A stretch of 64,000 nt of DNA from Phycisphaera sp. Lineage in GTDB: Bacteria > Planctomycetota > Phycisphaerae > Phycisphaerales > Zrk34. The translations under genes and the position numbers were made by a program. The stretch spans positions 1 to 64,000 of the forward strand of contig WGMA01000043.1 of the NCBI GenBank assembly GCA_016125285.1. The letters run 5' to 3'. Positions 53,085 through 62,212 of the stretch are shown here, piece by piece. Each line of letters opens with the position of its first letter. Within the stretch, counting starts at the first letter, position 1. The notes below the pieces were generated by a model. The model made no database searches. It saw only the letters and a list, made by a program, of their open reading frames with translations, and was not told where the DNA came from.

Positions 53085-53631
53085 CGATATCGAGACCCCC
53101 GGCGCCGCCGACCGAACCGCGCGACGCGACGCGAACCTCGCCGTGGCGTTGCTCGGCGTGACGCCGCTTGGGCTGTTGCTTGCCGAGGCGATCGTTGGCG
53201 CGATCATCTTCGGCATCGGCATGATCTTCATCGTGACGATCCTGCTGTCGTTCGTCGGGTTCCTGCTGTGGTACCTGGGCCTGTGGATCGCGATCTCAAT
53301 GAGCATGGTCGGCGTCGGCATCGCGTTGATGACGCTGTTCGCGGGGCGGCGGTACACGACGGGCAAGTTGCTCGGCGTGACGTGCCTGGCGATCCACGTC
53401 GCAGTGATCATCGCGGCGGGCGTGACGCTCCAACGCCTGCACGACAGACCGAAGAGCATCTGGGATCAGGGCCAGCCTTCCGGTACGGTCGACACCGCGA
53501 CGGCCCCCTCATCGACCGCGCCCACGCCAACGGTGATCGGTGAGACCGTCGAGACGACCGTGCCCGGCGAAGCCCCGAAGTCGGACGCCGAATCCATTCC
53601 CGACAAACCGCCGCTGCCACCCGAGAACTAG
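53074..53631 (+). CDS. Small membrane protein with Pro/Thr-rich tail (185 residues)
   Basis: After a polar start (MMDDDIETPGAADRTARRDAN), three to four hydrophobic helices follow (LLLAEAIVGAIIFGIGMIFI; LLSFVGFLLWYLGLWIAISM; VTCLAIHVAVIIAAGV), then a Thr/Pro/Asp-rich tail. Two adjacent ATG codons at 53074 and 53077 are possible starts. It overlaps the upstream gene. The function is unknown. Confidence 0.6.
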   Translation: MMDDDIETPGAADRTARRDANLAVALLGVTPLGLLLAEAIVGAIIFGIGMIFIVTILLSFVGFLLWYLGLWIAISMSMVGVGIALMTLFAGRRYTTGKLLGVTCLAIHVAVIIAAGVTLQRLHDRPKSIWDQGQPSGTVDTATAPSSTAPTPTVIGETVETTVPGEAPKSDAESIPDKPPLPPEN

Positions 53632-53679
53632 CGGCATACCATGTGACGACCTGAACCTGACCTCCTCGAGGAGACCGGC

Positions 53680-54363
53680 ATGACTCGACGAACGTTGTGG
53701 ATCGCGTGTGTGGCTCTGGCGGTGTCGTGCGTGGGCGCGATGACATGCAGCGCGGCGGACAAGGCGGCCGGGGGCGACCTGCCGAAGGTGTTGATCATCG
53801 GCGACTCGATCTCGATCGGGTACACGCCGCACGTCACGAAGATGCTCGACGGCAAGGCGACGGTCGTGCACAACAAGGGCAACGCGCAGCACACGAAGAC
53901 GGGGCTGGCGAAGATCGACTCGTGGATCGGCGACACGAAGTGGGACGTGATTCACTTCAACTGGGGGCTGTGGGACCTGTGCTACCGCAACCCGGCGTCG
54001 AAGACGCAGGGCAACCGCGACAAAGTCAACGGGACGATCACCACGCCGCTGGAGGAGTACGAGAAGAACCTCGACGAGCTGGTCACGCGTCTGGAGAAGA
54101 CGGGCGCGAAGCTGATCTGGGGCAGCACGACGGTGGTGCCGGAGGACGAGGCCGGTCGCGTGGTCGGCGACGACCTGCAGTACAACGCCGCGGCGGCGCG
54201 CGTGATGAAGAAGCACGGCGTGCCGACCGACGACCTCAACGCCCTGACGCGCACGTTCGACAAAGACACGTTCCTCGCGCCCGGCAACGTGCACTACAAG
54301 ACCGAGGGGTACGAGAAGCTGGCGAAGCAGGTGACCGAGCACATCGAGGCGGCGTTGAAGTGA
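53680..54363 (+). CDS. Secreted SGNH/GDSL-type hydrolase
   Basis: A signal peptide is followed by LPKVLIIGDSISIGYTPHV (GDS block I with catalytic Ser), HFNWGLWDLCYRN and a C-terminal GNVHYKTEGY with the Asp/His region typical of SGNH esterases. Secreted SGNH hydrolases are expanded in Planctomycetes for polysaccharide deacetylation. GAGGAG precedes the start. The substrate is unknown. Confidence 0.8.
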   Translation: MTRRTLWIACVALAVSCVGAMTCSAADKAAGGDLPKVLIIGDSISIGYTPHVTKMLDGKATVVHNKGNAQHTKTGLAKIDSWIGDTKWDVIHFNWGLWDLCYRNPASKTQGNRDKVNGTITTPLEEYEKNLDELVTRLEKTGAKLIWGSTTVVPEDEAGRVVGDDLQYNAAAARVMKKHGVPTDDLNALTRTFDKDTFLAPGNVHYKTEGYEKLAKQVTEHIEAALK

Positions 54364-54378
54364 GAACGTCGCGAGGAA

Positions 54379-54400
54379 CCCACGGGACGGAACCCGTGGG
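54379..54400. repeat. CCCACGGG...CCCGTGGG hairpin repeat
   Basis: Arms CCCACGGG and CCCGTGGG enclose ACGGAA. The 22-mer is one base different from 34918-34939. It lies between convergent genes ending at 54363 and 54419. Confidence 0.75.
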
Positions 54401-54418
54401 CTTGGGTGGTTCGAAGGA

Positions 54419-55870
54419 TCACTTCGCGTCGAGTTCCTTGAGCATCTCGAGCAGGTCGTTGGTGATCAGCACCGACGCGTCTTTCTGCACGTAGTTGGTG
54501 CCGAGCCATGTTTCGTAGCCGCCGAGCTCGTGCTGATTGGGCGGCGGCAGGTAGCCGTGCCGTCCGTTGGCCAGGCCGATGACCATGGTGCGCGGGAACG
54601 GGCTGCGCTTCTTGATGTCGAGGCCGATCTCCACGAGGACTTCGAAGGGGATGCCGACGACGGCGAGGTCGCCGATGCGGATGGCCTGCAGCTTGATCGT
54701 CAGCGTGTCGGGGCGCTCGGCGGCGTTGAGCGTGCGGCGGGCGTAGTGGTCGGCGAGGCGCGGCATGTCCTTCAACGCGTCGGGGTTCTTCTTGAGCGTG
54801 TCGAGCACGTCGCGGGCGTGGGCGAGCTGTTCCGGCGTCGGCTTGCGGTACTTGAGCGTCAGCTCGCGCTCGACCATGTCGAGCTTCACGTCGTTGCGGT
54901 GCGCGTCGATCTTCTTGTAAGCGAACCACGCGGTGTCCGCGGCCTTGCCCGCGACGATGCGGATCTGTTCGTAGGGCTCGCGCGGCGGACGCGTGACGAG
55001 GAACGGGATGTTGTTGATGTCGCCCGATGCGCCGTTCGACATCATCGCGACGAACCCGTCGGGCGCGTGCAGCCGCGACGGCATGAGCCGCGCGAACTCG
55101 CCGAAGTAGTCCGCCGAGACCGTCTGTGCCGGCACGCCGCCGACGTAGTGCAGCGCGTAGTTGGCGAACAGGCACAGCGGCTTGCGCTTCGCGTCGACCA
55201 CGGAGATGATCATCAGGTCGGGATCGGTCGGCCCGGCGGGGTGGTCGAGCACCTCGGCGCTGGTGCCAGGGTTCATCTTCACCTGGTCCATCTCGCCGAA
55301 CGGATTGAGCGGCATCTTGCCCGGCTTGAGGAACCACCGGCGGTTGAACACCTCCTCCGGCAGCGGGTGCGACGCGTCGCCGATCGACGCCGGTCGAAGC
55401 GCGGCGTGGGCGTTGATGATCGCGTCGGCGATGCCCTGCACGATCACCTTGTGGTACGCGACCTCCGGCTCGGGCCCTTCCGTGCGGCCCGACGGCGGGG
55501 CGCTGTGCGTGTGTGTCGAGCTCACGAGCATGCGCTCGACCGGGATGCCCGTCTGCTTCGACGCGATCGCCTTCGACTCGTCGAGCACCTCGGGCCCCGC
55601 GCCGAGCGTGTCGACGACGCACATGGCGATCGTCATGTCGCCCTGGCTGAGCACGAGGGCGCGGGCGTGGAGCTTGTCGTGCGCCGACGTGGTGGGCCGG
55701 GCGTTGAAGCCGCCCGGCGTGTTGAGCGGGAAGAGCGTGGGCGTGATGTCGACGTTGGCGGCGCCGGCGCGGAGGCCGGGCTTCGGCGCGGCGGCGTCCG
55801 CGGCGTGGAGCGTGAGGGGCGACAGGATGAAAACGACAACGACGAGCAGCGCGGCGGAGGTGGTTTTCAT
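54419..55870 (-). CDS. Secreted neutral/alkaline ceramidase-like protein
   Basis: A signal peptide is followed by LRAGAANVDITPTLFPLNTPGGFNARP, MLVSSTHTHSAPPSG and VAMMSNGASGDINNIPF, matching the neutral/alkaline non-lysosomal ceramidase N-terminal domain (zinc histidines in THTHS). Planctomycete members often act on unknown amides rather than ceramides. The 483-residue length fits a domain-only version. It is followed by the CCCACGGG repeat. Confidence 0.82.
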   Translation of the reverse strand: MKTTSAALLVVVVFILSPLTLHAADAAAPKPGLRAGAANVDITPTLFPLNTPGGFNARPTTSAHDKLHARALVLSQGDMTIAMCVVDTLGAGPEVLDESKAIASKQTGIPVERMLVSSTHTHSAPPSGRTEGPEPEVAYHKVIVQGIADAIINAHAALRPASIGDASHPLPEEVFNRRWFLKPGKMPLNPFGEMDQVKMNPGTSAEVLDHPAGPTDPDLMIISVVDAKRKPLCLFANYALHYVGGVPAQTVSADYFGEFARLMPSRLHAPDGFVAMMSNGASGDINNIPFLVTRPPREPYEQIRIVAGKAADTAWFAYKKIDAHRNDVKLDMVERELTLKYRKPTPEQLAHARDVLDTLKKNPDALKDMPRLADHYARRTLNAAERPDTLTIKLQAIRIGDLAVVGIPFEVLVEIGLDIKKRSPFPRTMVIGLANGRHGYLPPPNQHELGGYETWLGTNYVQKDASVLITNDLLEMLKELDAK

Positions 55871-55922
55871 GCCGCATTATTGCCCGACGGGGCGCGTCGA
55901 GCCAGCAAAGGCGCGCGCAAAA

Positions 55923-55947
55923 GGCCCACGGGCGACGCCCGCGGGCC
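55923..55947 (-). terminator. CCCACGGG-family hairpin, probable terminator for the 55996 gene
   Basis: GGCCCACGGGC and GCCCGCGGGCC form an 11-bp stem with one G-U. On the minus strand it is followed by TTTTGCG, and it lies 49 bp after the stop of the 55996-56337 gene. Confidence 0.6.
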
Positions 55948-55995
55948 TCAGGGTGTTGGGCAGCCGCGCCCGGTAACGCGCGGCTTACGCGTTAA

Positions 55996-56337
55996 TCAGG
56001 CGTGAAACTTCTTCGCGGCGCGGCGGACCGCGGCGTCAAACGCGTGCCACGACTCCTCGCAGCCGTCCTTGAACTCGTGCCAGGCGTCGCCCGACGCCGA
56101 CCCGACCTTCATGATCCAGTCGTTGAGCTCGGAGAACGTTCGCTCGGCGTCCTTGAGCTCGCGCGCGGCCTCGATGCGTGCGTCGGCCTTGGCGCCGTCG
56201 TAGCGCGCCTTGAGCGCGTCCAGCGTGGCCTTCACCTCGGCGCGTTTGGCCTTCATCTTGGCGACGTACGCGTCACGCAATCGCGTGTCCTGCTTCGTCG
56301 CGGTGTCGTATTCGGTGGTGTGTGTCTGGGTAGACAT
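55996..56337 (-). CDS. Small coiled-coil protein (113 residues)
   Basis: The product MSTQTHTTEYDTATKQDTRL... is almost entirely helical with Lys/Glu/Ala heptads and two Trp-rich turns (DAWHEFKDGCEESWHAFDAA). GAGAATGC stands before the start. It resembles small stress-associated coiled-coil proteins, but no family is assigned. Confidence 0.6.
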   Translation of the reverse strand: MSTQTHTTEYDTATKQDTRLRDAYVAKMKAKRAEVKATLDALKARYDGAKADARIEAARELKDAERTFSELNDWIMKVGSASGDAWHEFKDGCEESWHAFDAAVRRAAKKFHA

Positions 56338-56559
56338 TGCATTCTCCTTTGCGGTTCAAACGGACAGTCGAGCGCGTCCTTCACGTCGGGGTGCGCTCAG
56401 TTCATTCATAGCGGCGCCGCTTCGCGGGCTCTCTGCGGGATCGGCAGAAGGTGTCGCGGGAATAACGACGAGTCCCGCGTGGTGCGATCCCCCATGCGAC
56501 GCGGCGCGGACCCCGGCCCGGCGTGCGCCCGCACGCGTGGGAGCGCGTACCATGGAGGC

Positions 56560-57750
56560 ATGGACAGACGCACGTTCTGCATCGGGGCGTCGGGCGTCGT
56601 GGCGGGCGCGGCGGGGTTGACGCGCGCTGTCGCGGCCGACGCGAAGGCCCGCCGCGTGGCGGTCATCGGACACACGGGGCGCGGCAACTACGGGCACGGG
56701 CTCGACACGGTCTGGCAGAAGATCGACGGCGCGCAGATCGTCGCGGTTGCCGACGCGAACGCCGACGGGCTGGCGAAGGAGCAGGCGAAGCTGAAGGTCG
56801 ACGGCGGCTACACGGACTACCGCAAGATGCTGGCGGAGGTGAAGCCGGAGTTCGTGTCGGTGTGCCCGCGGCACGCGGACCAGCATCACGCGATGGCGCT
56901 GGCGTCGATCGAAGCGGGCGTGCGCGGCGTGTACGTCGAGAAGCCGCTGTGCCGCACGCCGGGCGAGGCCGACGCACTCGTCGCCGCGTGCGACAGGCGC
57001 GGCGCGAGGCTCGCGGTGGCGCACCGCAACCGGTACCACCCGGCGCTGCAGGTGATCGACAGGCTCATCGCCGACGGCGGCATCGGCAAGCTGCTGGAGA
57101 TCCGCGGGCGCGGCAAGGGCGACCGGCGCGGCGGCGCGGAGGACCTGTGGGTGCTCGGGTCGCACGTGCTGAACCTCACGGCGTATTTCGGTGGCGACCC
57201 GCGGACGTGCTCGGCGGTGATGCGCGCGAAGGGGCGGCCGGTGACGAAGGCGGACGTGATCGACGGCGCCGAGGGGCTTGGTCCGCTGGCGGGTGACGAG
57301 CTGCACGCGCGGTACGAGATGTCGAGCGGCGTGATCGCGTACTTCGATTCGATCGCCAACGACGGCACGCACAACGCGGGGTTCGGCCTGCAGCTCGTCG
57401 GCAGCGAGGGCGTGGTCAACATCCAGTGCGACCTGGACCCGGTGGCGCACCTGTGGCGGGGCAACCCGTTCCAGCCGAGCACCGAGCCGCGCGCGTGGAC
57501 GCCGATCACGTCGGCGGGCGTCGGCGCGGCGGAGAACCAGCCGGAGCTGATCGCGGCGGTGCAGCATCACGAGGCGGCGGTGCGCGACCTGATCGACGCG
57601 GTGGACCACGACCGCGCCCCGATCTGCGACATCGGCGCGGGGCGGACGACTGTCGAGATGGTGTGCGCGGTGTTCGAGTCGCACCGGCAGGGCGGCGCGG
57701 CGGTGGCGTTCCCGCTGACCGAGCGCGACAACGCGCTGCGGAAGCTGTAG
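56560..57750 (+). CDS. Gfo/Idh/MocA-family oxidoreductase with Tat signal
   Basis: The N-terminus MDRRTFCIGASGVVAGAAGL has a twin-arginine motif (RRTF). The Rossmann start RRVAVIGHTGRGNYGHG and the EKPLCRTPGEADALVAACD motif identify the Gfo/Idh/MocA family, which acts on sugars or inositol with NAD(P). The 396-residue length and Tat signal are typical of planctomycete secreted members. The substrate is not predictable. Confidence 0.85.
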   Translation: MDRRTFCIGASGVVAGAAGLTRAVAADAKARRVAVIGHTGRGNYGHGLDTVWQKIDGAQIVAVADANADGLAKEQAKLKVDGGYTDYRKMLAEVKPEFVSVCPRHADQHHAMALASIEAGVRGVYVEKPLCRTPGEADALVAACDRRGARLAVAHRNRYHPALQVIDRLIADGGIGKLLEIRGRGKGDRRGGAEDLWVLGSHVLNLTAYFGGDPRTCSAVMRAKGRPVTKADVIDGAEGLGPLAGDELHARYEMSSGVIAYFDSIANDGTHNAGFGLQLVGSEGVVNIQCDLDPVAHLWRGNPFQPSTEPRAWTPITSAGVGAAENQPELIAAVQHHEAAVRDLIDAVDHDRAPICDIGAGRTTVEMVCAVFESHRQGGAAVAFPLTERDNALRKL

Positions 57751-57898
57751 CGACGGCCGCGACAAACCACGGACACATCAGCGGTTGCGGCGTCGACGGC
57801 GGCGGCGGCGGATTTTTCGCCGATCCGGGCTCGCGCGGGTTAAGATCGAAGGGGGTTGTGGAAATACCTTGCGGGGGAATTCCGCATCCGAGGATCGC

Positions 57899-58432
57899 AT
57901 GTCGCAGCCGCAGCACTACACACCCGAGTTCATCAAGGCGCTGGCGCAGGCCCAGCCGCAGGTCTACGCGTTCGTGATGACGCTGGTGGGTCAGCCGGAC
58001 GTGGCGCAGGACGTGCTGCAGGAGACGAACACGGTGCTGCTGGAGAAGGCGGCCGAGTACGACACGTCGCGTGACTTCGTGTCGTGGGCGTGCGGGATCG
58101 CGCGGTACAAGGCGTTGTCGCACTTCCGCGACCGCAAGCGTGACCGTCACGTGTTCGGCGAGGCGGCGATGGCGCGTCTGGCCGAGGCGGCTGGCCGACG
58201 CGCGGCGCAGGTCGCCGACCGCGAGCTGGCGCTGCGTCGTTGCATCGACAAGCTGTCGGACGAGCAGCAGCAGCTGGTGGTGATGCGTTACGGGCCGGAC
58301 GGCTCGGTGACGCGCATCGCCGCGCAGGTCGGTCGGTCGGCCAACGCGGTGTCGGTGTCGCTGTCGAAGATCCGCAAGATGCTGGCCGAGTGCGTGCGTC
58401 AGCAGGTGGCTCCGGGCGGAGGTGTGGCGTGA
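57899..58432 (+). CDS. ECF RNA polymerase sigma factor (cassette 1)
   Basis: Sigma region 2 (YAFVMTLVGQPDVAQDVLQETNTVLLEKAAEYDTSRDFVSWACGIARYKALSHFRDRKRDR) and region 4 (RRCIDKLSDEQQQLVVMRYGPDGSVTRIAAQVGRSANAVSVSLSKIRKML) are complete. The form is that of the Rhodopirellula/Verrucomicrobium ECF family. It overlaps the FecR-like gene by 4 bp (GTGA), a typical sigma and regulator pair. Confidence 0.92.
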   Translation: MSQPQHYTPEFIKALAQAQPQVYAFVMTLVGQPDVAQDVLQETNTVLLEKAAEYDTSRDFVSWACGIARYKALSHFRDRKRDRHVFGEAAMARLAEAAGRRAAQVADRELALRRCIDKLSDEQQQLVVMRYGPDGSVTRIAAQVGRSANAVSVSLSKIRKMLAECVRQQVAPGGGVA

Positions 58433-59814
58433 GCGTGACGCAGCGCGAGATCGACGCCTTCCAGGCCCTGGTCGAGAAGTGGCTCGACGAGCGGGCGACC
58501 GCGGAGGAGTTCGCGCAGATCGAGCGGGCGATCGTCGAGCACGACGAGCTGCTGGAGGTCTACTGCGACCTGGTCGGCGTCGACGCGACGCTGAGCTGGC
58601 AGCACCGCTGGCTGCCGAAGCCCGCGCCCGCGGACGACGGTGTGCTGGCGACCATGGGCGAAGACCTACAAACCGAACGTGCCCGCGGCGGCCGCGCGCG
58701 TGTCGCACTCTATCGATACGCCGCGGCCGCCGTACTTTTGTTGATCGCCGGTCTGGCGGTGACGCTGTGGCAGCGCGGCGGCGCGTCGCAAGGCCCCGGC
58801 GCGCCGCAGCCGAACGGCTCGCCGGAGTTCGCCACGGTCACCGACACGCGCGGCGCGGTGTGGGAAGCCGACGCCGAGCCGCTCGGGCTGGGCGCCACGC
58901 TGGAGACCGGTCGTCTGCAACTTCGTGCCGGTGTCGCGGAGCTGCTGACGCGGTCGACCGCGACGGTGTCGGTGCTGGGTCCCGCGGACGTGCAGATGCT
59001 CGGGCCGAACCGGTGCCGACTCAACAGCGGTCGGCTCGTGGCGACCGTGCCGGAGATGGCCCACGGATTTACCGTCGAAACGCCCGCCGGGACGGTCGTG
59101 GACCTCGGCACGTCGTTCGGCGTGACGGTCGACCGGCTCGGCTACACCACGGTGACCGTGCTGCAGGGCAGCGTCGAGGTGCGGCTCGCGGACGACGACA
59201 GCGCCCCGGTACGGCTTGTCGCCGGTGAAGCGGCGCGGCTGGCGCTGCGTGAGCGCCGCGTGCTGCCCGCGACGTTTGCCGCCACCGAGTACGCCGACGT
59301 GTGGACGCCGCACGACGCGCTGTTCGGCACGGGCGTCGGTCTGCAGCCCGGCGCGGCCGATCCGCACTGGCGTGTGACCGCTCGCTCGGACGACGCGTCG
59401 TTCAGGGCGCGGCCCGCGACGGCCGAGAGCCCGATCATCAACGTTCCCGAGACGGACACGTCGCGTTGGATCTCGTTCGACGCCCGTGGGGTCGTCGCGG
59501 TGGGCGTCGAGGTCACGTTCGCCACGACCTTCGACGTCGCCGCGGGTGACACACGCCAGCGCATCGGCATGCGGTACGTGGTCGACAACCAGCTCGTGGC
59601 GGTGCGACTGAACGGCGAGACCGTGCCGCTGACGCCGAAGCAGATGCAGGACAGCACCGCGACGGGCACGCTGCAGCGGCTCAACGAGTTGCTGGTGATC
59701 GATCGGGAACTCGCCGTCGGCGCCAACACGCTCGAGGTCGTCGTCCGCAACACCGGCGGCCCGCAACCGACACCGGTCGGGCTCCGCGCCGAGTTCATCC
59801 GCATGCAGCCATGA
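58429..59814 (+). CDS. FecR-like membrane protein (cassette 1)
   Basis: The GTG start overlaps the sigma stop with GGAGG upstream. An N-terminal helical domain resembling zinc-less anti-sigma domains is followed by a membrane helix (YRYAAAAVLLLIAGLAVTLW) and a periplasmic FecR domain (HGFTVETPAGTVVDLGTSFGVTVDRLGYTTVTVLQGSVEV). The C-terminal half is an extra beta-rich domain. It probably senses an envelope signal and controls the sigma factor. Confidence 0.85.
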   Translation: MSVTQREIDAFQALVEKWLDERATAEEFAQIERAIVEHDELLEVYCDLVGVDATLSWQHRWLPKPAPADDGVLATMGEDLQTERARGGRARVALYRYAAAAVLLLIAGLAVTLWQRGGASQGPGAPQPNGSPEFATVTDTRGAVWEADAEPLGLGATLETGRLQLRAGVAELLTRSTATVSVLGPADVQMLGPNRCRLNSGRLVATVPEMAHGFTVETPAGTVVDLGTSFGVTVDRLGYTTVTVLQGSVEVRLADDDSAPVRLVAGEAARLALRERRVLPATFAATEYADVWTPHDALFGTGVGLQPGAADPHWRVTARSDDASFRARPATAESPIINVPETDTSRWISFDARGVVAVGVEVTFATTFDVAAGDTRQRIGMRYVVDNQLVAVRLNGETVPLTPKQMQDSTATGTLQRLNELLVIDRELAVGANTLEVVVRNTGGPQPTPVGLRAEFIRMQP

Positions 59815-59843
59815 CACCATCCACGCCTCAACGAGATCACACG

Positions 59844-60662
59844 ATGAAACGTTCCGAACCGGGTGCCGCGAGTCAACGAGGATTCACGATCGTCGAGCTG
59901 CTGGTGGTGGTCTCGATCATCATTCTCCTGCTGTCGATCCTGCTGCCGTCGATGCGTGAGGCGCGCGAGGCGGCGCGCATCGCCAAGTGCACGTCGCAGC
60001 TGCATCAGATGGGCGTGGCGCTGCTGGACTACGCCGCGGACCAGCAGATGCAGCTTCCGCCGGGCAACGCCACGAGCTGGCGCGGCTACGGCATCGACGC
60101 GACGTGGACCAGCGCCGGCGGCGTGTGGCCGATGTATCAGAGCCAGGGCAAGGGGCAGCCGATGGGGCTGGCGTTCCTCGTGATGAACGACTACATCACC
60201 GACGCGCGGCTGATGTACTGCCCGAGCTGGAAGCACCCGTACCACCAGTACGACACGGTCGACGTCGCCGGGCTCGACGGCGCAGGCGGACCCAACATGT
60301 ACGGCGGCTGGCCCGCGCCGGGGCACGCCGGGCCGACCCGCTTCCGCGGCATCTCCTACATCTATCGCTCAACGTTCGGGTGCAACACCGCCGACGTCGG
60401 GCTCGGCATCCCCGGCGGCATGCCGCCCAACCTCCGCACGGGCAACGGCAGCGTCTCCATCGTCTCCGATCACTGGACGCGCCGGTACGACGACTGGTCC
60501 CTCTACGGCCACAAGGCGGGCTACCCGACGCTGCGGCTCGACGGCGGCGCGGTGATGACCCAGGACTACGACAACAAATTCATGGTCGAGAACAACGTCT
60601 ACTGGGCGCACGGCCGGTGGGGATTCCAGGAAAACATCTGGCAGACCTTCTTCGACAAATGA
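59844..60662 (+). CDS. Type II pseudopilin-like protein (cassette 1)
   Basis: The prepilin leader [20 protein letters not shown] gives cleavage at Gly-Phe and an N-terminal membrane helix. The globular part has [23 protein letters not shown] and [11 protein letters not shown], shared with the next gene. This is the planctomycete DUF1559-like family. It lies 29 bp after the FecR-like gene. Confidence 0.82.
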   Translation: MKRSEPGAASQRGFTIVELLVVVSIIILLLSILLPSMREAREAARIAKCTSQLHQMGVALLDYAADQQMQLPPGNATSWRGYGIDATWTSAGGVWPMYQSQGKGQPMGLAFLVMNDYITDARLMYCPSWKHPYHQYDTVDVAGLDGAGGPNMYGGWPAPGHAGPTRFRGISYIYRSTFGCNTADVGLGIPGGMPPNLRTGNGSVSIVSDHWTRRYDDWSLYGHKAGYPTLRLDGGAVMTQDYDNKFMVENNVYWAHGRWGFQENIWQTFFDK

Positions 60663-60733
60663 TAAAATACCGGCGTCTCGCCCCACCTCTTTCATGTCTT
60701 TCCGGGCGAGCGCCGACAGCCGAGGAGAAACAC

Positions 60734-61507
60734 GTGACACCGCGACACTTCCTTGTCCGCACGCATCGTCGAGGCTTTACGCTCATCGAACTGCTCGTCG
60801 TCGTCGCGATCATCGCGCTGCTGATCGCGATCCTGCTGCCGTCGCTGACCAAGGCGAAGGAGAGCGCCCGTCGCGCGGTCTGCGGCGCCAACCAGCATCA
60901 GATCGGCATCGCGCTGACGATGTACGTCAACGACGAGGGCGGCAAGTACCCGCCCGGCAACGCGACCATCACGCCCGGCTGGGGCATCGACTCGACCTAC
61001 GGCGTGCCGCAGAAAAAGCCGATGGGCCTCGGCCATCTCGTGCCCAAGTACATGCCGACCGCCGAGGCGCTGTACTGCCCGTCGTGGAAGCACCCGTGGA
61101 ATCAGTACGACGAGGTCGACACCGAGGGGGCGGACCCGTGGTTCGGCCCGAGCGCGATGGGCGGCTGGCCCGCGCCGGGACACGCCGGGCCCAAGTCGCA
61201 TCGCGGCATCGCGTTCCACTACCGCAGCAGCTTCGGCAACGCCTTCAACCAGCCGCCCAACCACAACATGCCCGTCAGCCGGGTCATCCTCGCCGACCAC
61301 TGGGTCCGCCGCGAGGTGCTCTACGGCGTGTACTACGGACACGTCGACGGCTACAGCGCGATGTCGATCGACGGCTCCGTCCGCTGGGTCGGCATCCCCG
61401 CCGAGGAGATGGAATCGCTCATGCCGGCCAGCGCGGGGATCAACAACGGCAAGTGGGCGCTGCAGGAAACGCTCGTGTGGCGGCCATACTTCGACCAGCT
61501 GCGCTGA
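60734..61507 (+). CDS. Type II pseudopilin-like protein (cassette 1, second copy)
   Basis: A GTG at 60734 preceded by GAGGAG starts the protein. The leader [20 protein letters not shown] is canonical. [23 protein letters not shown] and ADHWVRRE mirror the previous gene, so the two are tandem paralogues. It is followed by a terminator. Confidence 0.85.
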   Translation: MTPRHFLVRTHRRGFTLIELLVVVAIIALLIAILLPSLTKAKESARRAVCGANQHQIGIALTMYVNDEGGKYPPGNATITPGWGIDSTYGVPQKKPMGLGHLVPKYMPTAEALYCPSWKHPWNQYDEVDTEGADPWFGPSAMGGWPAPGHAGPKSHRGIAFHYRSSFGNAFNQPPNHNMPVSRVILADHWVRREVLYGVYYGHVDGYSAMSIDGSVRWVGIPAEEMESLMPASAGINNGKWALQETLVWRPYFDQLR

Positions 61508-61532
61508 CGCGCCCAAACCCATCGCGTGACTC

Positions 61533-61562
61533 AAGCCGTGAGCCCGCCTCGCGGCTTTTTTT
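61533..61562 (+). terminator. Terminator after pseudopilin cassette 1
   Basis: AAGCCGTGAG (61533-61542) pairs with CTCGCGGCTT (61548-61557) over 10 bp with one G-U, followed by a T tract. Confidence 0.78.
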
Positions 61563-61678
61563 CTGCGCGGACCCTCCAATCCCGCCGCGGCGCGACGTAT
61601 GCAGGTAGACCGCGGGACGCCAGACCCACATCACGCGGGGGTGATACGATCTAAGGCGTCCCCGCACAGGAGCTTGCA

Positions 61679-62212
61679 TTGGACCGGCCACGTCACGACC
61701 GCATCGAGGAGTTCATCCCGCTGTTCACAGGCCACGAGGCTCGCGTGCACGCGTACATCCTGGCGTTGCTGCCGAACTGGGCCGACGCCGAGGAGGTGCT
61801 GCAGGAGACGAACGCGGTGCTGTGGCGGAAGTTCGACGAGTTCGAGTCGGGCGGCAACTACTTCGCGTGGGCGTGTCGGATCGCGCGGTACGAGGTGATG
61901 AACTTCCGCCGCAAACGTCAGCGTGAGCCGCTGCGGTTCAGCAACGAGTTCGTCGACGCGGTGGCCGACGAGGCGGTGGAGATGGCCGCGGAGATGGACG
62001 CGCAGCAGAAGGCGTTGTCCGGCTGCATCGACAAGCTCGCCGAGCGCGACCGCGACCTCGTGCGACGTCGCTACACGGAGGGCGCGACGACGAAGGCGGT
62101 CGCCGCGCAGGTCGGTCGATCCGCCGAGGGCGTCTACAAGGCGATGGCGCGCATCCGCGCCGCGCTGCTCAGGTGCGTCGAGCACAGCCTCGCGGAAGGA
62201 GGCCCGGCGTGA
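61679..62212 (+). CDS. ECF RNA polymerase sigma factor (cassette 2), TTG start
   Basis: The protein is 177 residues, like the first sigma factor, with matching region 2 (LPNWADAEEVLQETNAVLWRKFDEF...YFAWACRIARYEVMNFRRKRQRE) and region 4 (CIDKLAERDRDLVRRRYTEGATTKAVAAQVGRSAEGVYKAMARIRAALL). The start is a TTG at 61679 with AGGAG 7 bases upstream. No ATG or GTG fits better. It overlaps the FecR-like gene (GTGA). Confidence 0.9.
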   Translation: MDRPRHDRIEEFIPLFTGHEARVHAYILALLPNWADAEEVLQETNAVLWRKFDEFESGGNYFAWACRIARYEVMNFRRKRQREPLRFSNEFVDAVADEAVEMAAEMDAQQKALSGCIDKLAERDRDLVRRRYTEGATTKAVAAQVGRSAEGVYKAMARIRAALLRCVEHSLAEGGPA

